Source of the DNA: Asaia bogorensis
GTDB taxonomy: Bacteria > Pseudomonadota > Alphaproteobacteria > Acetobacterales > Acetobacteraceae
NCBI GenBank assembly: GCA_945897825.1
Contig: CAMDGX010000012.1
Span: forward strand, 1-64,000
Length of the DNA: 64,000 nucleotides
Reading direction: 5' to 3'
The position numbers were made by a program, and so were the translations under genes. The notes below the pieces were generated by a model. That model was not told the origin of the DNA. It searched no databases and worked only from the letters and a program-made list of their open reading frames with translations. Shown here in pieces: positions 34,377 through 43,483 of the stretch (its first letter is position 1; each line of letters begins with the position of its first letter).

Positions 34377-35807
34377 TCAGTGCCACTTCATCCGCGTGCC
34401 GCGCAGCTCGTCGATGCCGGCGATGGCCCAGCCGCTGTTCACGACGATGCTCAGGTAGAGATCCATCAGCAGCGACAGCGGTGTGAGGACGATCTCGTCG
34501 TCCTGCACGAGGGCGTAGATGGTGGCGGCCATGAGGTTCAGCAGGGCGATGCCGAGGAGCCAGGCGAGGACACCGCCGAGGTCGACGCCCATTGCCGCGG
34601 CGGTGGCCAGCCAGGCCCAGAAGCCGAAGTTGACAAGCGGGATCAGGAAGATGTCGATCGTGTAGCAGCCGGCGACGATCCAATCGAGGCGCGGGTTCTT
34701 CGTCACGGCGTGGGCGCGCAGGTCGCGCAGGTAGATGCGCAGGACCTGCCAGGTGCCGCGCATCCAGCGGTAGCGCTGGCTCATCAGGCTGTCCATGCCG
34801 CCGGGGCCCTTGGTGAAGGCGACGGCGCGCGGCTCGTAGACGACCTTGCCGCCGAGGGCGAGGCAGGAGAGGGAGAGCTGGAAGTCCTCGGCAAAGGTCT
34901 CGCCCGAGAGCGGGCCGTAGACCTTGCCGCTGTCCTCGCCGTGGCTGGCGACCGGGCGCTGGTTGCACGGCAGGGCGGCGACCTGTTCGAAGATCGAGCG
35001 GCGGTAGAGGCCGATGGCGCCGGGGACGATGGTGACGACGCCGAACTGGCTCATCGCCATGCGCATGCCGCCGTTGCCCAGCACGTATTCCAGGGCCTGC
35101 AGGCGGAGCAGGGTGTTCACGCGGTTGCGGATGGTGACCTGGCCGGCGACGCCGACGATGCCGGGCTCGCTTTGCATGCGGGCAACCGCGATCCACAGCG
35201 TGTCGGGGGCGAGGCGGGAGTCGGCGTCGACGCAGAGGAGGAGTTCGCCGGAGGAGTTCGCGAAGCCGAAGTTCAGCGCGCTCCATTTGCCGCCGTTGGG
35301 CTTGGAGTGGACGCGCACGGTGCAGCGGTCGTAGTCGCCCTCGTGTTGCTTGGCGATCGCGTAGGTGTCGTCCTTCGAGCCGTCGTCGATGACGACGACT
35401 TCGTAGCGCGGGTAGTCGAGCGCGATGAGGGAGCGGACGGCGGCGTCCATCGTCTCGGCCTCGTTGCAGGCGGGCACGAGGATGCTGACGAAGGGCTGGT
35501 GGCCGACGCGGCGCGGGGGGGACTCCATGGTGCGGTGGAAGCCGAGGAAGGCGATGGGGTGGACGAAGCACCAGCGCACCATCGTCATCAGCAGCAGGGT
35601 GGCGAACAGGACGTTGCCGATGACGCCGAACAGGCCGAGCGCGCCTTCGTCCAGCAGGCCGTCGGCGAGGTTGAAGGGGAGCGTCAGGGTCAGGCAGACG
35701 CCGTAGATGATGGTGAACAGCATCAGCGCCGGCACCAGCCCGCCGGGCAGGGCGCGGCGGATGGAGCGGAATTCGCCGGCGGGCGTGGCGGGTTGCGCCG
35801 CGCTCAT
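34377..35807 (-). CDS. Processive family 2 glycosyltransferase (BcsA/Alg8-like)
   Basis: 476 residues. The GT2 core has VVIDDGSKDDT, LLLCVDADSRLAP (DxD), ETFAEDFQLSLS (the TED-like base) and SQRYRWMRGT (the QxxRW motif of processive beta-glycosyltransferases). About two membrane helices precede the catalytic domain and about four follow. It should polymerise a sugar from a nucleotide donor at the inner membrane. No PilZ domain is present. The ATG overlaps the stop of the membrane fusion-like gene (ATGA). The polymer is unknown. Confidence 0.86.
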   Translation of the reverse strand: MSAAQPATPAGEFRSIRRALPGGLVPALMLFTIIYGVCLTLTLPFNLADGLLDEGALGLFGVIGNVLFATLLLMTMVRWCFVHPIAFLGFHRTMESPPRRVGHQPFVSILVPACNEAETMDAAVRSLIALDYPRYEVVVIDDGSKDDTYAIAKQHEGDYDRCTVRVHSKPNGGKWSALNFGFANSSGELLLCVDADSRLAPDTLWIAVARMQSEPGIVGVAGQVTIRNRVNTLLRLQALEYVLGNGGMRMAMSQFGVVTIVPGAIGLYRRSIFEQVAALPCNQRPVASHGEDSGKVYGPLSGETFAEDFQLSLSCLALGGKVVYEPRAVAFTKGPGGMDSLMSQRYRWMRGTWQVLRIYLRDLRAHAVTKNPRLDWIVAGCYTIDIFLIPLVNFGFWAWLATAAAMGVDLGGVLAWLLGIALLNLMAATIYALVQDDEIVLTPLSLLMDLYLSIVVNSGWAIAGIDELRGTRMKWH

Positions 35808-37372
35808 GCCTTGCCCTGCTGCGGGTCGATGAACGGCTCTGCCGGGACTTCCGGCTCGGCGCGGGCTGCATCCGGGCGGGGCGCGGGCAGGTGGAGCGAG
35901 AGGCGCAGGCGGTCCAGCAGCATCAGCAGCAGGCCGGCGGCGAGCACCAGCAGGCTGGTGCGCAGGGGGCCGCCATGGAACAGCGGCGGCTGCCACAGCA
36001 GGCGGACCCTCACCGGCTCGCGGCCGATGCCGAGCAGGCCGATGGCATCCTGCGGCAGTTGCGCGTCGAACTGCGCGACCACGCGGCCGGGGTCGAACGA
36101 GGCGGTTTCGGCGGTGCGGAACTCGCCGGGGAAGACCTTCTTGAGCACCGGGTGCTCGAGGGCGAACAGGACACGGCCGGCGGCGGCGACGGCGGCGATC
36201 TCGGTGTCCGGCATGGCGATGTTCGCGACGAAGCCGGTGCCGGCGGAGACCGCGAGCACGGCGGCGCCGTCGGCGGCGAGTCCGGGGGCGGCGTTGCGGT
36301 AGACGATGCGGCCGGCGAAGGGGGCCGCGACCTGCTGGGCGGCGACCGTGCGGTCGCGTTCGGCGGCCAGCGTGGCGACCTGGTGGTGTGCGACCTCGAT
36401 CTCGCGCGCCTGGCGGGTGGCGGCGCGGCCGCGGTCGTGCTCGACGCGGTGCTCGGCCTCGGCGAGGCCGGTTTCCAGTTCGGCGATGGTCGTGGCGGTG
36501 TCGGCCGCCTTGCGGGCGAGGCCGGCCTGCTGGTCGTCGAAGGCGAGGACGGCGCGGCTGTGCTGGTCCGCGGCGAGGGCGCGGCGGGAGGCCAGGCCGG
36601 CCAGGGCGGTGTCGAGCCGGCGCTGCTCGATGTCCAGCGCCAGGAGTGCTGCGGCGCGTTCCTCGTGGAGCTGGACGGTGGCCAGGCCCTGGCGGCGCAT
36701 GGCCTGGGCGCGGGACAGGCGCACGGACGCGGCGGCGCGTTGCGGGCGCAGGGCGTCGCGCGCGGCGGCGAGAGACGTGATCTCCTCGGAGATCTGGCCG
36801 CGCTCGCGCTCGAAGCGGGCGGTTTCGTCCAGGCGGGCGCGGTCGAGTTCGCGCAGGGCGCGGGCGAAGTCCTCGCGGAAATGGAGCTGCTGGGCGAGGC
36901 GGCCGCGCAGCTGCTCGCGCGCCTGCAGCAGCAGCGGGTCGATCTCGGCGGGGCGGGCCTGGAGGGCGGCGATGCGGGCGCGCGCCTCGTCGATGCGGCC
37001 GTCGATGATGCGCAGGCGTTCGTCCTGGCCCGGGGGGTGGTAGGTGGCGATCACGTCGCCGGCGGCGACATCCTGGCGGCCGGTCATGGCCACGTGGCCG
37101 TCGCGGCGGGCATGGACGACGAAGAGGCCGCCGCCGTCGACGATGCCGCTGCGGTCGACGAAGCGGTTCAGCGTCCAGCTGGCGCCGGCGCCGAGCAGCC
37201 CGGCGATGGCCAGCACGGTGCCGGCCTTGAGCACCCAGGTGGCGCCGGAGCGGTTGCCCTTGTTGCGCTTCAGCCAGACATGGGTGGCATACGACGCGCA
37301 GAACAGCACGAAGCCCACGAAGGCGCTGAAGATCACGATGCGCAGGAGGGTGCTACCTTCGATCGGCAGCAT
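35804..37372 (-). CDS. HlyD/Alg44-like membrane fusion protein
   Basis: 522 residues. Two N-terminal membrane helices (LLRIVIFSAFVGFVLFCASY and WVLKAGTVLAIAGLLGAGAS), a biotinyl-lipoyl-like entry (RRDGHVAMTGRQDVAAGDVIATY), a long coiled coil (about residues 130-330), the lipoyl-like return VAAPFAGRIVYRN, a beta-barrel and a C-terminal helix LLVLAAGLLLMLL. The architecture resembles the periplasmic partner in exopolysaccharide synthases such as Alg44, here without PilZ. It is the first gene of the glycosyltransferase operon. The ATG at 37372 lies at the start of the first membrane helix. Confidence 0.78.
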   Translation of the reverse strand: MLPIEGSTLLRIVIFSAFVGFVLFCASYATHVWLKRNKGNRSGATWVLKAGTVLAIAGLLGAGASWTLNRFVDRSGIVDGGGLFVVHARRDGHVAMTGRQDVAAGDVIATYHPPGQDERLRIIDGRIDEARARIAALQARPAEIDPLLLQAREQLRGRLAQQLHFREDFARALRELDRARLDETARFERERGQISEEITSLAAARDALRPQRAAASVRLSRAQAMRRQGLATVQLHEERAAALLALDIEQRRLDTALAGLASRRALAADQHSRAVLAFDDQQAGLARKAADTATTIAELETGLAEAEHRVEHDRGRAATRQAREIEVAHHQVATLAAERDRTVAAQQVAAPFAGRIVYRNAAPGLAADGAAVLAVSAGTGFVANIAMPDTEIAAVAAAGRVLFALEHPVLKKVFPGEFRTAETASFDPGRVVAQFDAQLPQDAIGLLGIGREPVRVRLLWQPPLFHGGPLRTSLLVLAAGLLLMLLDRLRLSLHLPAPRPDAARAEPEVPAEPFIDPQQGKA

Positions 37373-37500
37373 CGTCCGGCCCTTTTGGCCTGGTGTCGGC
37401 GTGGCGCATGGCCCTGGTATCCGCCCGGAGAGGGGTCCGCCGGCCCCGTGGAAGGGGACGCGACGGGCGGGAAACGATCCCGCCGGGCAAGACATAGCTT

Positions 37501-37531
37501 CACACTATGTTAACTACGTTACAATTTGGAC
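37501..37531. promoter_or_regulatory. AT-rich segment before the exopolysaccharide-type operon
   Basis: In the 205-bp gap between two leftward genes, about 140 bp before the membrane fusion gene, an AT-rich stretch contains GTTAAC and then TACGNNACAATTTGGAC. The same 17-position motif (15 fixed bases) occurs at 30915-30931 beside the end of the operon. It is a plausible promoter or regulator site, but -10/-35 elements are not clear. Confidence 0.3.
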
Positions 37532-37577
37532 GGATCCCTCGCTGGGTCGCTGCGTGGCATGGGGCTTGCTGCGTGGA

Positions 37578-38081
37578 TCACGCCGGGGGCGGGGAGCGGC
37601 CGAGGATGGCGCGGGCCAGCCACCAGCAGGCGATCGCCGCGGCGAGATGGCCGAGCAGCAGGGCGAGCTGGGCGACCTGGGTGCCTTCGTCGTCGGTCAC
37701 GATGTCGCCGCCGGTGCGCAGGGCGATGAACAGCCATGGCAGCAGGCTGGCGCCGGCGGCGATGGGCCATGACAGCCGGCCGGTTCGCCGGTCCCAGAGC
37801 GCCACCGCGAGGCCGACCGCGGCGGCGGGGAGGAGGCCGACGACGTAGGCGATGGGCAGGCCGAAGGCGGTGCCGAAGAGCGTCACGGTCAGGAAGGTCC
37901 GGCCGGCGGCGAGCCAACGCGCATCGGCCAGCATCGGCAGGGCGGCGAAGGCGGCGAGGCTGGCGGAGACGGCCAGTCCGCCGAGCGCGGGGCCGAGCAG
38001 GGCGAACACGGCGACGATGGCGAACAACCGGCGGTTGCTCGGTAGCGGCCGTGGAAGATGCGTGGGCGGCTTGGTGGTCAT
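37578..38081 (-). CDS. Hypothetical multi-pass membrane protein
   Basis: About 167 residues, not assigned to a family. Five hydrophobic segments are visible, for example LFAIVAVFALLGPALGGLAV, AYVVGLLPAAAVGLAVALW and AQLALLLGHLAAAIACWWL. The start at 38081 is preferred; an ATG at 38099 adds six residues. It lies about 205 bp upstream of the membrane fusion gene on the same strand and may be independent of that operon. Confidence 0.6.
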   Translation of the reverse strand: MTTKPPTHLPRPLPSNRRLFAIVAVFALLGPALGGLAVSASLAAFAALPMLADARWLAAGRTFLTVTLFGTAFGLPIAYVVGLLPAAAVGLAVALWDRRTGRLSWPIAAGASLLPWLFIALRTGGDIVTDDEGTQVAQLALLLGHLAAAIACWWLARAILGRSPPPA

Positions 38082-38316
38082 GCCGCGATTGTGATGCATG
38101 GCGGCGTGACCGTCACCTTCCGCGGATAGGCGGCGGTTTGGTTGCCCGCCCTGCCGGCGTGGCCAATTGCCTTGCGCAGGCAAGCGGACTTGCCGAGGGG
38201 CCGATGCCGAGCCGCCGGGGGAGCGCGGCGGACGGGGGCTTTCGGGCACGATTGTCAACGTTGCGGTTTCGATTAGCGTATCGAAGCGAAATTGGAATCT
38301 CTCTCGGAGGCCTTGC

Positions 38317-39237
38317 ATGGTGGCGCGACGATTGTCCCTGGGCCCGCTCGCGGTCTCGATGCATGTCGGCGCGAATGGCGTCGGGGTGGGGCTGGACGTG
38401 ACCGGGCGGGGCATCGGCCGCCTGCACGGTTGGGCGGTCGGCCGGTTGCGGCAGCGGCGGGACCGGGCACCGGCCGCCGCGTTGGCGCCGCGGGCGGCGG
38501 AGAGCCGCGAGGCGGAGGCGCTGAAGGCGCGGATCGCCGGGGTGGACTGGTACCATTCGATCGAGCTGGGGCATGGCGTGGTGACGCCAGGGCAGTTCGA
38601 TCATCGGCCGCATCTGGCGCGGTATGGGCTGCCGGCGCGGCTCGATGGGCAGCGCGTGCTGGATGTCGGCAGTTTCGACGGGTTCTGGACGTTCGAGTTC
38701 GAGCGTCGCGGGGCGGCGGAGGTGATGGCACTGGATGTTGCGACGGCCGGGGATCTCGATTTTCCGCCGCCGGTGCGGGCGGGCATGTCGGCCGAGGTCC
38801 TGGCCGGCCGCATGGGGGAGGGGTTCGGGCTGGCGAAGGAGATCCTGGGATCGCGGGCGGAACGGCGGATCGGGACGGTCTATGGCCTGTCGCCGGACGA
38901 TTTCGGGCTGTTCGACACCAGCCATATCGGCAACGTGCTCGTGCATCTGCGCGACCCGGCCCTGGCGCTGCAGAATTTGTGCCGGGTGACGCGCGGCGCG
39001 TGCATCGTGTCGGAAACGATCGACACCTCGCTGGAAGGCGATGCGCGCGGCCCGCTGATGGCCTATCGCGGCGGGCGGCAGGACTGCAACTGGTGGCGGT
39101 TCAACTCGGCCGCCCTGCTGCAGATGACGCTTGATGCGGGGTTTCGCACGGCGGAGGTGGTGGCGCGGTTCACCCTGCCGCACCGTGGCAGCGCGCGGGA
39201 CATGCACCAGGTGGTGATCATCGGGCGCAACGGGTAG
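38317..39237 (+). CDS. Class I SAM-dependent methyltransferase (DUF1698/CmoB-like)
   Basis: 306 residues. DWYHSIELGHGVVTPGQFDHRP precedes the SAM motif RVLDVGSFDGFWTFEFERRGAAEVMALD at about residues 105-135, as in DUF1698 and CmoB-like enzymes, and FDTSHIGNVLVHLRDPALAL is motif IV. It methylates an unknown small molecule or glycan. GGAGG is seven bases before the ATG. It stands alone on the + strand between two leftward operons. Confidence 0.8.
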   Translation: MVARRLSLGPLAVSMHVGANGVGVGLDVTGRGIGRLHGWAVGRLRQRRDRAPAAALAPRAAESREAEALKARIAGVDWYHSIELGHGVVTPGQFDHRPHLARYGLPARLDGQRVLDVGSFDGFWTFEFERRGAAEVMALDVATAGDLDFPPPVRAGMSAEVLAGRMGEGFGLAKEILGSRAERRIGTVYGLSPDDFGLFDTSHIGNVLVHLRDPALALQNLCRVTRGACIVSETIDTSLEGDARGPLMAYRGGRQDCNWWRFNSAALLQMTLDAGFRTAEVVARFTLPHRGSARDMHQVVIIGRNG

Positions 39238-39250
39238 GGGCGGGCCGGGA

Positions 39251-39886
39251 TCAGGGGGCCGCGGCGGACCGGGCGAAGTTGGCGCGCGCCCTTGCCTCGA
39301 AGGCGTCGTGCAGGATGGGGGTGCGGAACAGGCGCGGCGTGGCGGCGATGGTGCGCAGGAAGGTGGCGCGGCCCTGGGCCCAGGCGTCGTCGGACAGGTG
39401 GTGGAATTCGTGGCGCAGGGCTTGGGTGTTGGCGTCGAAGGTGTCGGGGTCTTCGCCGAGGGGGGTGAGGTCGAGGTCGAGCATCCAGGCGCGGGCGGCC
39501 CAGGCGGCGGGGGGCATGCCGGGCTCCGGCTGGGCGGCGAGATGGTGGGCGGTGGCGAGGATGGTGCCGGTGACCCAGGCGACCTGGTCGGGGGGAAGGG
39601 CGGGGGCGGCCTGCTGCCAGAGGGCGGCGGAGCGGGCTTCGTTGTCCTTGCGGGCGGCGTCGTAGATGGCGTCGTGGAAGGCGATGGCGCAGGCCAGTAG
39701 GGTGTTCCAGGGCTCTTGTTGGATCGGCAGGCCGGCGCCGTAGTGGCGGTGGCGGTGCCAGAGCAGGGCGATGTGGGCGGTGCCGTGGTAGGCGCGGGTG
39801 GGTTCGGCGAGGCGGGCGCGCAGGTCGGATTTCGCCGCGTCGGGGACGGGGACGTGGGCGAGGATGTCGGCCAGTGGGTCGGTCAT
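39251..39886 (-). CDS. HD-like metal-dependent phosphohydrolase family protein
   Basis: 211 residues. YHGTAHIALLWHRH and AIAFHDAIYD carry the His and His-Asp pairs of predicted HD-type metal proteins, with ATAHHLA and DLDLTPLGEDPDTF further along. Members of this group are annotated as predicted metal-dependent HD hydrolases without a known substrate. The ATG overlaps the stop of the aminotransferase (ATGA), so the two are co-translated, perhaps in nucleotide or amine metabolism. Confidence 0.68.
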   Translation of the reverse strand: MTDPLADILAHVPVPDAAKSDLRARLAEPTRAYHGTAHIALLWHRHRHYGAGLPIQQEPWNTLLACAIAFHDAIYDAARKDNEARSAALWQQAAPALPPDQVAWVTGTILATAHHLAAQPEPGMPPAAWAARAWMLDLDLTPLGEDPDTFDANTQALRHEFHHLSDDAWAQGRATFLRTIAATPRLFRTPILHDAFEARARANFARSAAAP

Positions 39887-41190
39887 GGTTGGCCTTGGAA
39901 GCAATGGTCCAGCGCGGCCTCGATGGCGGGGAGGTCGTCCAGCGAGAGGCACATCGGGGGGACGAAGCGCAGGATGTTGCGGTTGGCGCCGGATTTGCTG
40001 ACGACGATGCCGGCTTCGCGGGTTCGCTCGAAGATGGCGGCGGTGGCTTCGGTGGCGGGGGCCCGGTTTTGGCGGTCGGTAACCAGTTCGATCGCCTGCA
40101 TGAGGCCGCGGCCGCGGACGGCGCCGATGATCTCGTATTTCTGGTGCAGGCGGTCGAGCACCTGGCGCAGGGCGGCGCCGACGGTGGCGGCGTTCTGCTG
40201 GAGGCGTTCCTCGTCGATGGCCTGGAGCACCGCACGGCCGGCGGCGCAGGAGACGGGGTTGGCGCCGTAGGTGTTGAAGAAGAACTTTTCCCGGAGGACT
40301 TCGGCGACGTGGCGTTGGGCCACCACCGCGCCGAGGGGGAAGCCGTTGCCGATGCCCTTGGCCAGGACGACGATCTCGGGGACCACGCCGTGCGCCTCGA
40401 AGCCCCAGAAATGCGAGCCGGTGCGGCCGAAGCCGGACTGGACTTCGTCCACGATCAGCACGCCGCCGCGGGCGCGGACCTTCTCGGTGGCGGATTTCAG
40501 GTAGCCCTCGGGCAGCTCGACGATGCCGCCATAGCCCTGGATGGGTTCGGCGATGAAGCCGGCGAGCTTGCCGGACGTGGCGAACTGGATGGTGCGGTCG
40601 ATCTCGTCGAGATAGGCCTGGGTGTCGTCGCCGAAGATGCCGCGGAACGGGTCCGGGTTGGCGATGTGGTGGATGCCGCCGAGCAGGGGGATGTTGTGGC
40701 GGAAGCCGGCGATGCCGGTGAGCGACTGCGCGCCGATGGTGGCCCCGTGATAGGCGTTGCGCAGGGCCAGCATGTCGATGTTGCCGGTGAAGGACTGGGC
40801 CATGACGAGGGCGAGGTCGATCGCCTCGGTGCCACTGTTGGTGAAGTGGACGACCCAGTCGTGGCCCGCGGGCATGCGGGCGGCGAGTTCCTCGGCGAAG
40901 TGGGCCGGGACCGGGTGGTAGAACATGGTGGTGCAGTGCTGCAGTTCGGCGACCTGGGCCTGGACGGCGGCGGTGACCTTCGGGTGGGCGTGGCCGACCG
41001 AGATGCAGACGTTCATGCCGAGCAGGTCGATGAACTTCTTGCCGGACTCGTCCCAGAGGTATTGGCCCTGGCCGCGGCGGAAGATCTGCGGGGTTTGGTA
41101 GGGGACGAAGGCGCGCTGGGAGGCGGCGTAGTATTTGTCGCGGCGGGCGACGATGGCGTCGGTGGTCCAGTCGGTTTCGAGATCGGCCAT
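39883..41190 (-). CDS. Class III PLP-dependent aminotransferase (AGXT2/omega-type)
   Basis: 435 residues. Fold type I class III features: GMNVCISVGHAHPKV, FTNSGTEAIDLALVMAQ, LRNAYHGATIG, FIAEPIQGYGG, LIVDEVQSGFGRTG and the PLP-lysine motif VVLAKGIGNGFPLGAVV. The length and GxG pattern resemble alanine-glyoxylate (AGXT2) and omega-amino acid aminotransferases. GGAGGG precedes the ATG at 41190. It forms an operon with the HD-like gene and is divergent from a peptide-type ABC importer, so the amino donor may be an imported peptide or amine. Confidence 0.85.
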   Translation of the reverse strand: MADLETDWTTDAIVARRDKYYAASQRAFVPYQTPQIFRRGQGQYLWDESGKKFIDLLGMNVCISVGHAHPKVTAAVQAQVAELQHCTTMFYHPVPAHFAEELAARMPAGHDWVVHFTNSGTEAIDLALVMAQSFTGNIDMLALRNAYHGATIGAQSLTGIAGFRHNIPLLGGIHHIANPDPFRGIFGDDTQAYLDEIDRTIQFATSGKLAGFIAEPIQGYGGIVELPEGYLKSATEKVRARGGVLIVDEVQSGFGRTGSHFWGFEAHGVVPEIVVLAKGIGNGFPLGAVVAQRHVAEVLREKFFFNTYGANPVSCAAGRAVLQAIDEERLQQNAATVGAALRQVLDRLHQKYEIIGAVRGRGLMQAIELVTDRQNRAPATEATAAIFERTREAGIVVSKSGANRNILRFVPPMCLSLDDLPAIEAALDHCFQGQP

Positions 41191-41459
41191 GACGGTGCCC
41201 TCCTGCGGCGGGGATTGTCCGTGGGATGACGTGCGCGGGCAAGGGTGGCGCAGGCGACGATTGTCGACATCCGGTGTTGCGTGGCGATGGCGGCGGGGGT
41301 TAGGTTTTCGCCAAGGGGGGGGCGCGGCTGGCGTTTTCCTTGAGGCGTCTGAGAAGAAGAAAGAATGCATCCGCACCTGGTAGCCCGTTCTGGGCGCGGC
41401 AGGGTGTTGGCGGGGTCGGTGGGGTATGCCGTCTGCCAGGATCCGGGGCGCGTCATCCG

Positions 41460-42476
41460 TTGAGTGCCTCCGGCGAAGAGGTGCTGCTGGATGTGCGCGG
41501 GCTTGGCATTTCCTTCCTGATGGGCGGGGGTGCCGTCGAGGCGACGCGCGACGTGAGTTTTGCGGTGCGGCCCGGGGAGCGGGTGGGCATCGTGGGCGAG
41601 AGCGGATGCGGCAAGACGATCACCGGGCTGTCGCTGCTGGGGCTGCTGCCGGCGGCGACGTCGCGCGTGGTGGGCGAGGCGATGTTCGAGGGGGAGAACC
41701 TGGTCGGGCTGCCGCTGTCGCGGATGCGGCATGTGCGCGGGCGCAAGATCAGCATGATCTTCCAGGAGCCGATGAGCGCACTCGATCCGGTGTTCACGAT
41801 CGGGCAGCAGATCGGCGAGACGATCCGCACGCATTTCAAGGCGAGCAAGGCCGAGGCGCGCGAGCGGGCGATCGAGGCGCTGGCGAGCGTCGGGATTCCG
41901 AGCCCCGCGCGGGTGCATGATTCGTATCCGCACCAGCTTTCAGGTGGGATGCGGCAGCGGGCGATGATCGCCATCGCCTTGGCGTGCGAGCCGCGGCTGC
42001 TGATCGCGGATGAGCCGACGACGGCGCTGGATGTGACGATCCAGGCGCAGATCATCGATCTTCTGCTGGAGCTTTCGTCGCGCAGCGGCACCGCGCTGCT
42101 GTTCATCACGCACGATCTGGGGGTGATCGCCGAGACCTGCACGCGGATGATCACGATGTATGCGGGGCAGGTGGTGGAGGATGCGCCGGTGGATACGGCG
42201 CTGGTGCGGCCGCTGCATCCCTATACATCCGGGCTGTTGCGGTCATTGCCGCGGCTGTCGGCGCGGGGCGCGGTGCTGCCTTCGATCGCCGGGCGGGTGC
42301 CGACGTTGCGGGACATGCCGACGGGGTGCCGGTTCGCGGAGCGGTGCGGGCATCGGCGTGACGAATGCGCGGCGCCGCAGGTGATCGAGGCGGTAGAGGA
42401 TCATCGGGTGCGGTGCTGGCGGCATGGCGAGCTGGTGCTGCCGGGCGCGCTGACCGACCGGGAGGCCGCGGCGTGA
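41460..42476 (+). CDS. Peptide-type ABC importer ATP-binding protein (DppD/OppD-like)
   Basis: About 338 residues. Walker A is GESGCGKT, the signature is LSGGMRQR, Walker B is LLIADEPTTALDV, and the OppD/DppD C-terminal extension carries GCRFAERCGHRRDEC with an iron-sulfur-like Cys cluster. It powers oligopeptide or other solute uptake with the four downstream genes. The start is uncertain: TTG 41460 is chosen because the conserved domain begins soon after; GTG 41481 and an ATG at 41340 are alternatives. The preceding 269-bp divergent gap shows no clear operator. Confidence 0.86.
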   Translation: MSASGEEVLLDVRGLGISFLMGGGAVEATRDVSFAVRPGERVGIVGESGCGKTITGLSLLGLLPAATSRVVGEAMFEGENLVGLPLSRMRHVRGRKISMIFQEPMSALDPVFTIGQQIGETIRTHFKASKAEARERAIEALASVGIPSPARVHDSYPHQLSGGMRQRAMIAIALACEPRLLIADEPTTALDVTIQAQIIDLLLELSSRSGTALLFITHDLGVIAETCTRMITMYAGQVVEDAPVDTALVRPLHPYTSGLLRSLPRLSARGAVLPSIAGRVPTLRDMPTGCRFAERCGHRRDECAAPQVIEAVEDHRVRCWRHGELVLPGALTDREAAA

Positions 42477-43483
42477 CGAAAGCGATTGTCGCCGTCGAGG
42501 ATTTGCGCATCCGGTTCCCGACGCAGGACCGGCGCGAGACGGTGAAGGCGGTGGACGGGGTGAGCTTCGCGGTGATGCCCGGCGAGACGTTCGGGATCAT
42601 TGGGGAGAGCGGGTCGGGCAAGTCGACGCTGGGCCGCGCCGTGGTTTGCCTGCTGAAGCCGACCGAGGGGCGGGTGCTGCATGGCGGGACCGACCCGTAC
42701 ACGCTGTCGGCGCGCGAGTTGCGGATGCGGCGGCGGGCGTTCCAGATCATCTTCCAGGACCCGAACGCGGCGCTGAACCCGCGCATGAACGTGCTGGATT
42801 CGATCCGGGAACCGTTGGACATCGTCGGCGAAGGGACGCGGGCGGAGCGGGACCGGATCGCGATGGAGATGCTGGAGCGGGTGGGGCTGCGGCCGGAGTT
42901 CGGCGGGCGGTATCCGCATGAGATCTCGGGCGGGCAGAAGCAGCGGATCAACATCGCGCGGGTGCTGACGGTGCGGCCGCGGCTGATCGTGTGCGACGAG
43001 GTGGTGGCGGCGCTGGATGTTTCGATCCGCGCGGACATTTTGAACCTGTTCGCCGATCTGCAGCGGGAATTTGGGCTGACCTACCTGTTCATCACGCACG
43101 ATCTGGGCGTGGTGAGCCATGTCAGCTCGCGGATCGCGGTGATGTATCTCGGCAAGTTCATGGAGCTGGGGCCGGCGGAGGAGATCGCCGAGCGGCCGCT
43201 GCATCCCTATACGCAGGCGCTGCTGTCGGCCGAGCCGATTCCGCTGCCGTCGACCATGCGCGAGACGCGGCGGATCATCCTGCAAGGCGAGATCCCGAGC
43301 CCGACCAATCCGCCGAGCGGGTGCCGGTTCCGGACGCGCTGCCCGTTCGCCCAGGAGGTTTGCGCGACGCGCGAGCCCGACTGGCGCGAGGCCGCACCCG
43401 GGCGGTTCGTGGCGTGCCACTTCGCCGGCGACGTGACCGGCCACCCTGTCGACGTCCAGAAAACCAAGGAGGCGATTGCATGA
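42473..43483 (+). CDS. Peptide-type ABC importer ATP-binding protein (DppF/OppF-like)
   Basis: 336 residues from a GTG overlapping the previous stop (GTGA) with GGGAGG upstream. Walker A is GESGSGKST, the signature is ISGGQKQR, Walker B is LIVCDEVVAALDVS, and the C-terminal extension PPSGCRFRTRCPFAQEVC is the DppF/OppF hallmark. It pairs with the DppD-like subunit. Translation runs into the binding-protein gene through an ATGA overlap. Confidence 0.88.
   Translation: MTKAIVAVEDLRIRFPTQDRRETVKAVDGVSFAVMPGETFGIIGESGSGKSTLGRAVVCLLKPTEGRVLHGGTDPYTLSARELRMRRRAFQIIFQDPNAALNPRMNVLDSIREPLDIVGEGTRAERDRIAMEMLERVGLRPEFGGRYPHEISGGQKQRINIARVLTVRPRLIVCDEVVAALDVSIRADILNLFADLQREFGLTYLFITHDLGVVSHVSSRIAVMYLGKFMELGPAEEIAERPLHPYTQALLSAEPIPLPSTMRETRRIILQGEIPSPTNPPSGCRFRTRCPFAQEVCATREPDWREAAPGRFVACHFAGDVTGHPVDVQKTKEAIA

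Noticed and set aside
31408-35871. Very long open frame (about 1487 codons) on the - strand
   Set aside because: It is out of frame with three well-supported genes, has Arg/Pro-rich composition typical of GC-rich shadow frames, and shows no domain.
32331-36302. Long open frame of about 1300 codons on the + strand opposite the exopolysaccharide-type operon
   Set aside because: It lies antisense to genes with clear CARDB, GT2 and adaptor motifs; its composition (Gly/Val/Asp-rich) is that of an antisense shadow.
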